From Stercorarius parasiticus (taxonomy: Eukaryota > Chordata > Aves > Charadriiformes > Stercorariidae): a stretch of DNA of 64,000 bases. The notes under the pieces are model-generated. The model saw nothing but the letters and a program-made list of their open reading frames with translations. It ran no database searches and was not told the origin of the DNA. Positions 53,801 to 60,889 of this stretch are shown piece by piece. Position numbers and translations under genes: made by a program. Position 1 is the first letter of the stretch. Each line of letters opens with the position of its first letter. The stretch spans positions 124,001-188,000 of the forward strand of contig VWZL01002505.1 in NCBI GenBank assembly GCA_013396915.1, read 5' to 3'.

Positions 53801-56800
53801 GAAAATAGAAAACTATTTAAAACAAATTGCCAACCTACCTCAGATAAGCCAATACCAGAGTATCATATTGTGCTTGCTTTCCATATACCATTATCCAGAT
53901 TATCACTGCAGAATAATTTTAATTTGCTCTAAACCATAATAGCTAAATTATTTTCAAAACCACTGCTTAGAAATACAGAATTCTTCTAAGTTATATATAT
54001 AATGTGACTATGAATTTGTCAAGGACAGATAAACCTAACTCAATTTGTTCACAGGAAAACTTGCCTAAAAGATTAGGAAAAATGAAAAAACTAATGAGCA
54101 ACATCATCTAATATCAACAAGGAATTAAGAGTTACCACCTTTTAATTCTCTCTAGCATAGGAAAAGGCAAAAAAATACAAAAAGAGAAAGAACATATGGA
54201 AGTGGTATTAATAGGAAAAGGATCTGCAGGTTCCACTGAAAAGTACCATCTGACTATGAATCACCAACACGACACTGCAGTAAGAGACAAAGCTCTTTCT
54301 GGGAGGAATTAAAGGGCATGTTGATGTAGCAACTCATTCACTGAAAAATGCTTCTAGCAGACAGCTGCACCTGTTTGAGCTAAATAAAGATGACTGGATT
54401 AACTTCATAACAGTTTCTCACTGCCTAAAATACTACTACAGAAACTGCTTATACTGAGCAACAAGCGCTAATACTCCTTTCTCTTTAGGCTACCGAACAA
54501 GTTATTTATAACTGGTAAGTAAACTACAGGTTAATATGAGACAAGCATTCTTAGCTGCAATTTAACTACACCTCGTAACCTGCTACTTACAAAAATGTAC
54601 TCATTAGAGAGCTTTATGAATTTGTTCTAGAACCAAGTCTGAAGGTCTAAATATGCTTAATACTGTCTGAGGTGAGGACAAAAGGGTTCCTCCAGCTCCC
54701 TTACACTCAAGACAGAAAAATTCTTCCAGAAACAGATTTAATTTATGACCCATGCTTCCCCACAAGGCTGGGAAAAAAAGCAAATTTTCACAGAGAAGGG
54801 GGAAAGAAAGTGAAGAAAAAAATTTTATGTTAAATGCTCTCTTACAGAATGAATCATTATATAAACGTATTTTAAATACTGGTCTAAAAATTGTTACTAA
54901 TACACTTTAATCCCCCAGTATCTTTTCTACAGCTCACAATGGCCTCAAATTAAATCATTTTACTTTGAAATTATTATTATTCACAAGTATAATTCCTACA
55001 TACCATTGTACAAATTTATAATCAGATGTTAATGTCATACTGCTTTAGCTACAGAATAATGAATTTACAAAGGAATGCCACATTCCTTTCTCAAACTTGA
55101 AATGTGATGTTTCTTCTATGTTTGAGTAATAGCATTTCACAGAATTTCAGAGTTGGAAGGGACCCCTAGAGATCATCTAGTCCAACTCCCCTGCTAAAGC
55201 AGGATTGCCTAGAGCACATTACTCAGGACTGCATCCAGACGGGTCTTGAAAGTCTCCAGAGAAGGAGACTCCACAACCTCCCTGGGCAGCCTGTTCCAGT
55301 GCTCTGTCACCCTCACCATAAAGAAGTTTTTTCTCATATTTGATCAGAACTTCCTATGTTCCGGCTTGTGGCCGTTACCCCTCATCCTGTTACTGGGAAC
55401 CACTGAAAAGAGTCTGGCTCCATCCTCCTTAAACCCACCCTTTAGATACTTGTAAACATTAATAAGGTCTCCCCTCAGCCTTCTCTTCTCCAGGCTAAAG
55501 AGTCTCTGCTCTCTCAGCCTTTCCTTGTAAGGGAGATGCTCCAATCTCTCAGTCATCTTTGTTGCCCTACACTGGACTCTCTCCAGTAGTTCCCTGTCTC
55601 TCTTGAACTGGGGANGTGTCAAAAGCCTTGCTGAAGTCAAGGTAGATGACATCTTCTGCTCTGCCCTCATCCAGCCAACCAGTTATAACATCATAGAAGG
55701 CTATGAAATTGGTCAAGCATGATTTACCCTTGGTAAATCCATGTTGACCACTTCCAATAACTTCCTGCTCCTGAACATGCTTGGATATGACATCTAGAAC
55801 GAGTCGCTCCATTACCTTCCCAGGGAGGGAGGCCAGACTAACCGGTCTGTAGTTCCCTGCGTCCTCCTTCTTGCCCTTTTTGAAGACTGGAGTAATATTG
55901 GCCTTCCTCCAGTCCTCAGGCACCTCTCCTGTTCTCCACGACCTTTCAAAGATGACGGAGAGTGGCAAAGCAATAACATCTGCCAGCTTTCTCAGCACTC
56001 GCGGATGCATCTCGTCAGGGCCCATGGACTTATGGATGTCCAGTTTGGCCAAGCAGTCTCTAACCTGATCTTCCTCTACCGGGGAAAACTCTTCCTCTCT
56101 CCAGACCCTCCCCCTTGCCTCCAGGGCCTGGGATTCATGAGGGACAGCTTTAGCAGTGAAGACTGAAGCAAAGAAGGCATTCAGTAGCTCTGCTTTCTCT
56201 GTGTCTTCCACCACTAGGGCGCCCATCTCATTTGTTAGTGGGCGTACATTTTCCCTAATCTTCCTTTTTCTATTGATACACTGAAAGAACCTCTTCTTGT
56301 TATCCTTAACTGTGGTCGCCAAGATGAGTTCCGCTTGAGCTTTGGCCCTTCTAATTTTCGCCCTGCATATAGCTTCACTACATCTTGGTATCTTTCATAA
56401 GTAATTTACTGTCCATTTACACACAATTTCTAAGCTTTATCCTATAACCCTCCTTTTCTTTAAAATTCAGTTTTCCTCTACTATTTCAGAGAGATGTCGA
56501 CAGGCAAAAAACCCCACGTTAACTACCTTAATATACAAGATAATTCTCTCTGTAATACCAGGGTTGGGTTTTTTTAATAGTGTGTCCTAGTTTGAGCAAC
56601 ACAGGATCAATTTCTCTTCTAATGCTTGGGAAAATTGCACTTTTAGAAGACTCTAGTGTCTGAATCTGTGAAAATACTTACTTTATAGCCAGCTATGATA
56701 TGCAGGTTTCAAAGTCTCAGTATTTGTGAGCCTAGCCAGGTGTGGGCATGAGGAGAAGCAAGACTCAGGCACTTGACCCAAGCTGGCCAACAGGATTATT

Positions 56801-59800
56801 TCATACCATGAACATCACATTCCATATAAATTAGAAAGTTTGCTGAGGATTCTTCCCTCTTCCATGATGGCTGCGATCCTGAGAACTCCTCGTCCCAGTG
56901 CCGGACCCCTGAGCCCTTCCCTTCCCCCCGAAGCCATAGCACTCACAGTGTCCGATATTTGCTGTCCACTGCTGGGAGTGCACAGCTTCCTGCTGATAGA
57001 ATTGACTGAGTATGATCCTTGTATATTTTATATTGTTATTGGGATCAATACTGGTTCTTTAGTATTATTAATGTTAATTATTTAGTCTTGTCCTATTAAA
57101 TCTGTTTATATTTCAGCTCTCGGGTTCCTTCATTTTTTCGCCCAATTCCCCTTCCCTGCATGGGGAGGGGTCATCGGGTGGTAGAATAACCGACAATAAA
57201 TTGTTGTGGCTTCTTCAAACCATAAAATAGTGTAATATTCAATAGCTTGTACTAATTTAATAAATATTAGAGCACTTTTTCTACATACTAGTTATATTAC
57301 ACATTTATGAGTCTTTAGAAAAAGTAAATTGTGCTTATTGTTTAATTAATAGATACTGTAAACAGCAGCTCTTTCCTAGAGGGAGTTTCTACTGGTTTAC
57401 AGTTTTCTGCTGATTAGTCAAATACAGGAAAACAAATAAAATACTCATCATTCATCTTACTCTCTATGAGCCTGTAAGGTTGATGAGTCTTCCAGGAAGC
57501 TTCTCCACTGATCTGCAATCCTGTAAATATTTAGCCCCATCTAGTGGTTACTTACTTACCTCTTCCATACCAAAAAACCCAAAACAAACCATGAACTTTC
57601 AGTTCTTCTCATATGTCTTTGATAGCATTCGTTTCTGGTTGATAGACACAGTTCAGGAACTGAAAACAAGCACAGTTACCTTTATGTGACCAGATGCCTC
57701 TACATGCTACCTGCAGAGGTCAGGAGTGGAGCTCCTAGGTATGCCTTCACCATCTTCTGGGACATCACACCAAACCCAACATCAAATTTCAACCGGCTAT
57801 CTGGAATGTTCAGGCCTTGATATTTTAAGCTCTAATGTAAGGTCAAGCTTCCTGTCACCTGTTTTCTCATATTCTGTTATTGCTTAAGATGTTTCTAGGT
57901 GCAGATGGTTATATACACATTGACTGACTTCACCCATTCAAGAGTCCCAGATGAGCTGCTGACTCAGTTAATAGTTGAACGATGCATCAAGGCATAGCGA
58001 ATCTTTTGGAAATGAGGTTGCAGAGAACAGGAAGGAGAGCAGGTCTGGCTTGCTTTGCCCACAAGGTATTTATGAGGACAATCCTGTAATAAAAGGATCC
58101 TGTTTCCCTTGAAGTGGTAAGCCTCACTGGGAGCATCTTGATATGACAAGGAAGGCTCCTGTATTTCAAATTACAGCAAGACCCCTCCCTGTCTCGTGGT
58201 GAAAAACCCAAAGCAGCAGAATCACAGTCTTCACTAGTGGCCCAAAGGTTCAGAGTTCAACTCTCACATTCTGCCAGAAGGTCTGGCACTACTGCTGCCC
58301 ATTCCAAAATGACTTCACACAACTGGTACCTCAGTTCCTTGCTAATAGTTTTACTGATCCAGGAAAGAGTAGACAGAAGAAGAGAAAACAAAAATATGAC
58401 TAAATAACCACCTAGACCTATTTCCATTTTTACCAAAACCATGCAAAAATCACCGCAAAGTTATTTGGGGTAACATGAAAATTTATTGCTTTTTCTCAAA
58501 TAATCAAGAGCAGTAAGGCTTGATTACCTGCAAACTCCAAAGAAAAACAAAAGGGTTTTGGTGGGTGGTTTGTTTTTATTTTTTAGCATTGAGAGAGAAA
58601 GAGAGAGAGCAGTGTCAAGTGGAAAGACACATGGATTTCATTCTTGCAGAAAATGCAAGGCACAGGGCCACTTTCTGCTTATAAGATACACATTTAGGAG
58701 CTATCTTTCACCATAGCGAAAAAAATCCAACGGTAAGCAATGATGGGGGAGAAAGTTAAAGCATCCAAGTCTGCTCTACTAAAAGAAAAGGAGGTTGCAA
58801 AAAAGCCTGTTACTTGTCATCACTGATCCAGCAACACCACCTAAGGCCATAGGTCACATAACCACGTGGCAACACTTGCTATCTGTACTATACCTTCTGT
58901 GCTGAAACAGAAACAACTCAGCTCTCCCAAGACTAAGAGAGACCAGCTAACACCAGCAACACAAGACAATCTCCACTCCTTCCTGCACAGCAGAAAGACA
59001 CAAATGCAGAACGTTAAAGCACAGAATAAGAGACCTCAACACAGAGAGAACAGTAAAGCAGAGTAAGAGATCTCAACAACTGGGGGGACAAAAAAGAAAA
59101 TAAAGAAGGAAAAAAAACTTTGTTAGTGGGAGATTACAAAGGAAGAAGAAGGAAGCAACAGGAAAAAAAAAAAGAAAACAACTCCAGCCCTGAAGCAATT
59201 TTGACATTAAACAAGAGCTATGGGGGGAATGAGAAAGAAAAGATTCCTGTCTCAAAAGACCAGTGATGCAGCAGATACATGAACAGGCAATTTCAAAGCA
59301 AAAAGAAAGGGACTCCTTGAAAAAGCTGGAAATTAACAGAGGGCACTGAAAATATATAGGTGTTGGGAGGAGGAGGAAAGTAACTCAAGAGACTTAAGGG
59401 AAGTATGAGACACTACGGATCATAGGAGTCACAGAGCCACCACCAGGACCCAGGCTGACCTTCAAGACAGACATCAAAAGGTATCATTTTCAGGTCCATT
59501 TGAGATTACTTTTATTGCAGCAAAAAATAATTACATGGGCAATTCCAGCAATTCTGTCCTGAGCAAGTGTTACTTAATCCCATTATTCTTACATGAGGGA
59601 AGACAGAACTTGCTTGGTTTATTAGAAAACAACAAAAACCACCCACCAAGAAGTCACCACATCACAACAAAAGGAAGAGTTTTAAGACATCCAAAAAAAT
59701 AGAGAACCCTAAATTTGAAAAGAAAAAAAAAAGGCAACTTCTTTTCTTTCCCTGCCACCTGTTCTTCACATACTAGCCCTTACTAATCACATTCTTAAGT

Positions 59801-60889
59801 GTACAGGGCAACCCTGCAACTTGCAGGTCAAACAAAATACAGATTTCAAGGGAGGGGAAGGAGACATGACGCAACACTCCCACTGAGGAAAGTGCCCTGT
59901 TCTACAGGCTCTGCACTGCCAGAACCAACACTGTCTGGCAGTCCATAGCACACAAGCAGGCTATTTCAAAGAGAAGCTCTAAGCTTCATAATGATTTAGG
60001 AAAAACAAAAACGTTTGGGAATTACAACCACTGCTTGAAAAGACTGTGCCTTCCACTTTTCTACCATTCCTCTTGCCTTGTCAAGGAAGCTTTGTCAAAA
60101 ACAAGAGTAAGCTGCATTTTTTTTTTAATCTGTGCTTCACCTGTTGTAATAAGTACACAACCAGGTAGGAAAGACAAGAAAGATGGACTAAAAGTTTGGT
60201 ACACCCAACTGACAGCTGTTTAAACTGTCTTTTTTAAAAAAAAAAAAAGTACACCTACTTCCCCACCATTTTTCTAAATTTAAACACTCCTGGTGAAATA
60301 GTTTTAAATATTACTGCAGCCTTTGCCAATATTTTAAAAGCATCAGGGCGATACGACCTACGCTGTATTAAGAAGTTATTGTCCCCTCTCACCTCATCTG
60401 CTTTTTGACCAGAGATTACAATGCCCTTGGCAGAGGGAGAGCACATACAACTGTTCTGTAGTTGCCAAAGTTCACAGTCCAACAATTTATTTTAGGTCAT
60501 ATTTGCACTCCTGGCTGTGAAGCAAGAGCTGTTGCCTATCAGCAGGGAAGTGGACTGTTAGCTACAACCTGCCCAGTTGTCCCAGTTTACAGTGTTAGAG
60601 GTCATCCTGTACTACCGTTCACTTCTCACCTATTACTTAAAAATTAATAAACCAATATTAGCATTACACTTAACTACTTCTCATACATCAGATCACTTTG
60701 AAAGTCAACAGCTACTTACGTTTGAATGGCATCAAGTCCTGCCATTTTCATCTTCAACAAGCGGTCTTTCCAGTAATACCGGGGCACTCGTGAGTAGTGA
60801 ATGCTACCTGAGATGTAACGGAAAGGTTCCCCATCCTTGACAAAGCAGCCGCAGTCATAATCAATCCCAAAACTCCTCTGGGGTATACT
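23563..60889 (-). CDS. GLB1: Beta-galactosidase, lysosomal (GLB1), exons 2-16 of 16, 5' end outside the window
   Basis: Glycosyl hydrolase family 35 enzyme that removes terminal beta-galactose from GM1 ganglioside, keratan sulfate and glycoproteins in lysosomes, in complex with cathepsin A and neuraminidase 1; a splice form is the elastin-binding protein in mammals. Fifteen exons can be joined with GT/AG borders into 634 codons plus stop. Exon lengths from 3' to 5' are 261, 240, 132, 114, 90, 75, 113, 41, 122, 59, 181, 95, 61, 151 and 170 bp. All except the two 3'-most agree with the human sizes as I remember them. The proton donor Glu (second E of VENEYG, human E188) and the nucleophile Glu (NSEFYTGW, human E268) are kept. 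With a 25-codon first exon the protein would be about 659 residues against 677 in human; it is shorter in exon 15 and at the C-terminus. Exon 14 occurs twice, probably an assembly error. Confidence 0.95.
23824..27593 (-). other. GLB1: GLB1 intron 15
   Basis: 3770-bp intron, donor gtacaac, acceptor ttaacag. It holds a (TCTA)n microsatellite at 24696-24714 but no transposon or nested gene that I can identify. Confidence 0.85.
24696..24714. repeat. (TCTA)n microsatellite
   Basis: Tetranucleotide run of nearly five units within GLB1 intron 15; likely length-polymorphic. Confidence 0.85.
27594..27833 (-). CDS. GLB1: GLB1 exon 15
   Basis: 240 bp, phase 0 to 0, acceptor cctcctag before GGTCTAGTTTC and donor AAG/gtacaa. 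It encodes 80 residues from GLVSNLTL to VKFPGWTK, including [20 protein letters not shown]. Human exon 15 has 85 codons; the missing five fall in the poorly conserved middle part. NLT is a potential glycosylation site shared with human. Confidence 0.95.
29805..30691 (+). mobile_element. Avian ERVL-type LTR with internal tandem repeat, 5' end undefined
   Basis: The 3' part (AATAAA near 30521, a stretch of stop-rich sequence, then agccaaggtcaacccaccaca ending at 30691) and the G-rich middle resemble an LTR family common in bird genomes, from memory of such sequences. The 3' terminus CA is clear; the 5' terminus could not be fixed and no target-site duplication was found. Its last 248 bases reappear at 32383-32630 as part of the assembly duplication. 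It is antisense to GLB1, within intron 14. Confidence 0.6.
29960..30320 (+). repeat. Degenerate minisatellite inside the LTR, about 8 units
   Basis: Units of roughly 45-50 bases recur, each with a core like gtggagagcccatgctggagca. Cores are visible near 29966, 30007, 30060, 30106, 30156, 30207, 30248 and 30294. Divergence between units is high, so the array is old or part of the ancestral LTR. Confidence 0.65.
30911..30955. repeat. TA/CA dinucleotide microsatellite
   Basis: Mixed TG, TA and CA run ending in cacacacacgc. The identical array at 32850-32894 is part of the duplicated block. Confidence 0.9.
31344..31475 (-). CDS. GLB1: GLB1 exon 14, copy 1
   Basis: 132 bp, phase 0 to 0, acceptor aatttcatatag-like context (AG before GTTCCTCAAGG) and donor AAG/gtaagt. 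It encodes [19 protein letters not shown], then [17 protein letters not shown] and ends NNDFK, the 44-residue segment of human exon 14. NIT is a potential glycosylation site. This copy is contiguous with exon 15 in the assembly. The copy at 33283-33414 appears identical. Confidence 0.9.
32142..32382. other. 241-base assembly gap
   Basis: Run of N between the two copies of the duplicated block, starting in a poly(T) tract on the left and in the middle of the LTR sequence on the right. It is the likely scaffolding join that made the false duplication. Confidence 0.97.
32850..32894. repeat. TA/CA microsatellite, second copy
   Basis: Same array, same length, as at 30911-30955. Equal length at a fast-changing locus argues that the two blocks are the same genomic DNA. 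Confidence 0.9.
33283..33414 (-). CDS. GLB1: GLB1 exon 14, copy 2
   Basis: Apparently identical in sequence and splice sites to the copy at 31344-31475; this one is contiguous with exon 13 in the assembly. Only one copy should be used in a gene model: the frame, family length and the human gene all require a single exon 14. Splicing both would insert a repeated 44-residue segment without breaking frame. Confidence 0.9.
34598..34711 (-). CDS. GLB1: GLB1 exon 13
   Basis: 114 bp, phase 0 to 0, acceptor tctcttag before TATTTCGGG and donor GGG/gtaaac. It encodes [18 protein letters not shown] and then [13 protein letters not shown], part of the second beta domain. NCT is a potential glycosylation site. 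Confidence 0.95.
34712..36611 (-). other. GLB1: GLB1 intron 12
   Basis: 1900-bp intron with GT/AG borders. It is AT-rich and I see no transposon or nested gene; a purine-rich stretch lies at 35816-36010. Confidence 0.85.
36612..36701 (-). CDS. GLB1: GLB1 exon 12
   Basis: 90 bp, phase 0 to 0, acceptor tgctgcag before GTGGGCACTG and donor CAG/gtgagt. It encodes 30 residues including [20 protein letters not shown] and ending TFVQLKQ, aligned to the human segment ending TFIQVKQ. Confidence 0.95.
37416..37816 (+). mobile_element. Solo LTR, same family as 9148-9891, with sequence missing at a single N
   Basis: It starts TGTCCTGGTTTGAGG and ends ACCACGACA, with an exact 5-bp target-site duplication gtcta at 37411-37415 and 37817-37821. 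Its left part (up to 37690) and right part (from 37692) both align with the 744-bp LTR at 9148-9891. The bases between, about 335 in that copy, including its TATA box, are absent and replaced by one N at 37691. Confidence 0.85.
38270..38861 (+). mobile_element. Solo LTR of an avian endogenous retrovirus, second family
   Basis: It starts TGGGTTTAGCTGGGATAG and ends GGTTAAACCACAACA. A TATA box (tataaa at 38540-38545) lies in the proper place before a G-rich run. The sequence resembles an LTR family I associate with ERVL-type elements of many birds. No exact target-site duplication was found and no internal retroviral sequence is adjacent. It sits 450 bp from the previous LTR, in GLB1 intron 11. 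Confidence 0.72.
42655..42729 (-). CDS. GLB1: GLB1 exon 11
   Basis: 75 bp, phase 0 to 0, acceptor ccttctag before TATAAGCAG and donor AAG/gtaaat. It encodes 25 residues with [18 protein letters not shown], matching human [18 protein letters not shown]. It is the linker between the catalytic TIM barrel and the beta domains. Confidence 0.95.
42730..46174 (-). other. GLB1: GLB1 intron 10
   Basis: 3445-bp intron with a CR1 3' fragment at 45225-45660 and T/G-rich simple sequence near 44004-44048. No nested gene is seen. Confidence 0.85.
45225..45660 (-). mobile_element. CR1 LINE 3' fragment, minus orientation
   Basis: The 3' end on the minus strand is CCTTCCAACCCAAACCATTC then a ggttctatgatt tail, the CR1 signature. 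A degraded C-terminal reverse-transcriptase frame is readable ([19 protein letters not shown] and [19 protein letters not shown]). It is truncated at its 5' end near 45660, as most CR1 copies are. It lies in GLB1 intron 10. Confidence 0.9.
46175..46287 (-). CDS. GLB1: GLB1 exon 10
   Basis: 113 bp, acceptor ttag before GTGCTAATATG, donor ATG/gtgagt; first two bases complete the codon begun in exon 9. It encodes [20 protein letters not shown] and [18 protein letters not shown], matching human [21 protein letters not shown] single N lies at 46295 inside the acceptor's pyrimidine tract. Confidence 0.95.
46295..46295. other. Single N in GLB1 intron 9, 8 bases from exon 10
   Basis: One unresolved base within the acceptor region. 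In this assembly other single N bases (37691, 55615) hide longer missing sequence, so intron 9 (441 bp as shown) may also be shortened here. Confidence 0.6.
46729..46769 (-). CDS. GLB1: GLB1 exon 9
   Basis: 41-bp exon, acceptor ctttttag before GTACATG, donor AATG/gtaaga. It encodes [13 protein letters not shown], almost invariant in the family, with the first and last codons shared with neighbours. Confidence 0.95.
46865..46986 (-). CDS. GLB1: GLB1 exon 8, catalytic nucleophile
   Basis: 122 bp, acceptor cctttcag before GTTAATTCTGAG, donor CT/gtaagt. It encodes [14 protein letters not shown] and then [10 protein letters not shown]. The Glu of NSEFYTGW corresponds to human E268, the catalytic nucleophile. 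Intron 8 is only 95 bp. Confidence 0.96.
47876..47934 (-). CDS. GLB1: GLB1 exon 7
   Basis: 59 bp, acceptor gcttatag before GTGGCAATG, donor TTG/gtatgt. It encodes [19 protein letters not shown], aligned with human SNITDAFLSQRKCEPKGPL. NVT keeps the glycosylation site; the human Cys in RKCEP is Ser here. Confidence 0.93.
47935..49208 (-). other. GLB1: GLB1 intron 6
   Basis: 1274-bp intron with a CR1 tail at 49038-49094 and an A-rich tract at 48519-48536. No nested gene is seen. Confidence 0.85.
49038..49094 (+). mobile_element. CR1 LINE 3' tail fragment, plus orientation
   Basis: ggatttggactcgataattc through cttccaacttgagatattctatgat is a diverged copy of the CR1 3' terminus (ggac-tgatgatctc-ttccaa-ttctatgat). 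Only the last 55-60 bases are recognisable. Confidence 0.7.
49209..49389 (-). CDS. GLB1: GLB1 exon 6, catalytic acid/base
   Basis: 181 bp, acceptor ctgtgcag before GTAGAGAATG, donor CAG/gttgga. It encodes [20 protein letters not shown] then VVLFTTDGA and [17 protein letters not shown]. The second Glu of VENEYG is human E188, the proton donor. An overlapping 181-codon frame on the plus strand here is its antisense shadow. Confidence 0.96.
49390..50630 (-). other. GLB1: GLB1 intron 5
   Basis: 1241-bp intron with GT/AG borders. I see no confident repeat or gene in it. Confidence 0.85.
50631..50725 (-). CDS. GLB1: GLB1 exon 5
   Basis: 95 bp, acceptor gtatcacag before ATTACCTGGC, donor CAG/gtaact. 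It encodes (D)[20 protein letters not shown] and ends NGGPIIMVQ, matching human [20 protein letters not shown]. Part of the TIM-barrel catalytic domain. Confidence 0.95.
50726..51547 (-). other. GLB1: GLB1 intron 4
   Basis: 822-bp intron with GT/AG borders; nothing recognised inside it. Confidence 0.85.
51548..51608 (-). CDS. GLB1: GLB1 exon 4
   Basis: 61 bp, acceptor tttacccag before GGAGGTCTTCC, donor CAG/gtagag. It encodes [20 protein letters not shown], nearly identical to human [20 protein letters not shown]. Confidence 0.95.
51906..52056 (-). CDS. GLB1: GLB1 exon 3
   Basis: 151 bp, acceptor ctttatag before GTATGTGCC, donor ATG/gtacag. It encodes [18 protein letters not shown] and [30 protein letters not shown] is a GH35 signature in human, with Ala for Pro here. 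Intron 3 is 297 bp. Confidence 0.96.
53704..53760 (+). mobile_element. CR1 LINE 3' tail fragment, plus orientation
   Basis: The run atggttggactcgatgatct then caaaggtcctttccaac and attctatgattct is a well-kept CR1 3' terminus. The element is truncated to about 60 recognisable bases, in GLB1 intron 2. Confidence 0.85.
55137..56390 (-). mobile_element. CR1 LINE, 5'-truncated, open reverse-transcriptase frame, interrupted at a single N
   Basis: The 3' end at 55137 has the CR1 form (ccaactctgaaattctgtg on the minus strand). From about 56377 down to 55617 the frame is open and reads the N-terminal half of a CR1 reverse transcriptase: [48 protein letters not shown] and YLDFSKAFD. At the N (55615) the text jumps to the C-terminal part ([26 protein letters not shown]). 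The catalytic middle of the domain is absent. The long open frame suggests a young insertion. It lies in GLB1 intron 2. Confidence 0.93.
55615..55615. other. Single N marking missing sequence inside CR1
   Basis: The two sides of this N are not adjacent in a CR1 element: the reverse-transcriptase active-site region that should lie between them is missing. The base therefore likely stands for several hundred unassembled bases. Confidence 0.75.
56583..57227 (+). mobile_element. Solo LTR, plus orientation
   Basis: 645-bp element starting TGTCCTAGTTTGAGC, similar to the starts of the LTRs at 9148 and 37416, and ending CTTCAAACCATAAAA. It is bounded by the 5-bp duplication tagtg at 56578-56582 and 57228-57232; the expected terminal CA is AA, a likely point mutation. 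A TATA box (tataaa, 56825-56830) is present. No internal retroviral sequence is adjacent. It lies 190 bp from the CR1, in GLB1 intron 2. Confidence 0.75.
58591..58609. repeat. AG-rich microsatellite
   Basis: Short GA/GAA run within GLB1 intron 2. Confidence 0.75.
60720..60889 (-). CDS. GLB1: GLB1 exon 2, first exon visible in the window
   Basis: 170 bp, acceptor tgtacacag before AGTATACCCC, donor CAAAC/gtaagt. It encodes [20 protein letters not shown], then [20 protein letters not shown] and [16 protein letters not shown]. The start of the mature enzyme in human ([20 protein letters not shown]) aligns here; two Cys (DCGC) replace human SRDS. Phase fits a 75-bp exon 1. Confidence 0.95.

Larger units (their letters stand above)
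52057..60719 (-). other. GLB1: GLB1 intron 2
   Basis: The largest complete intron, 8663 bp. It contains a CR1 tail at 53704-53760, a longer CR1 at 55137-56390, a solo LTR at 56583-57227 and an AG-rich microsatellite at 58591-58609. Stretches 52057-53700, 53761-55136 and 57233-60719 are AT-rich with no recognised gene. Confidence 0.85.
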
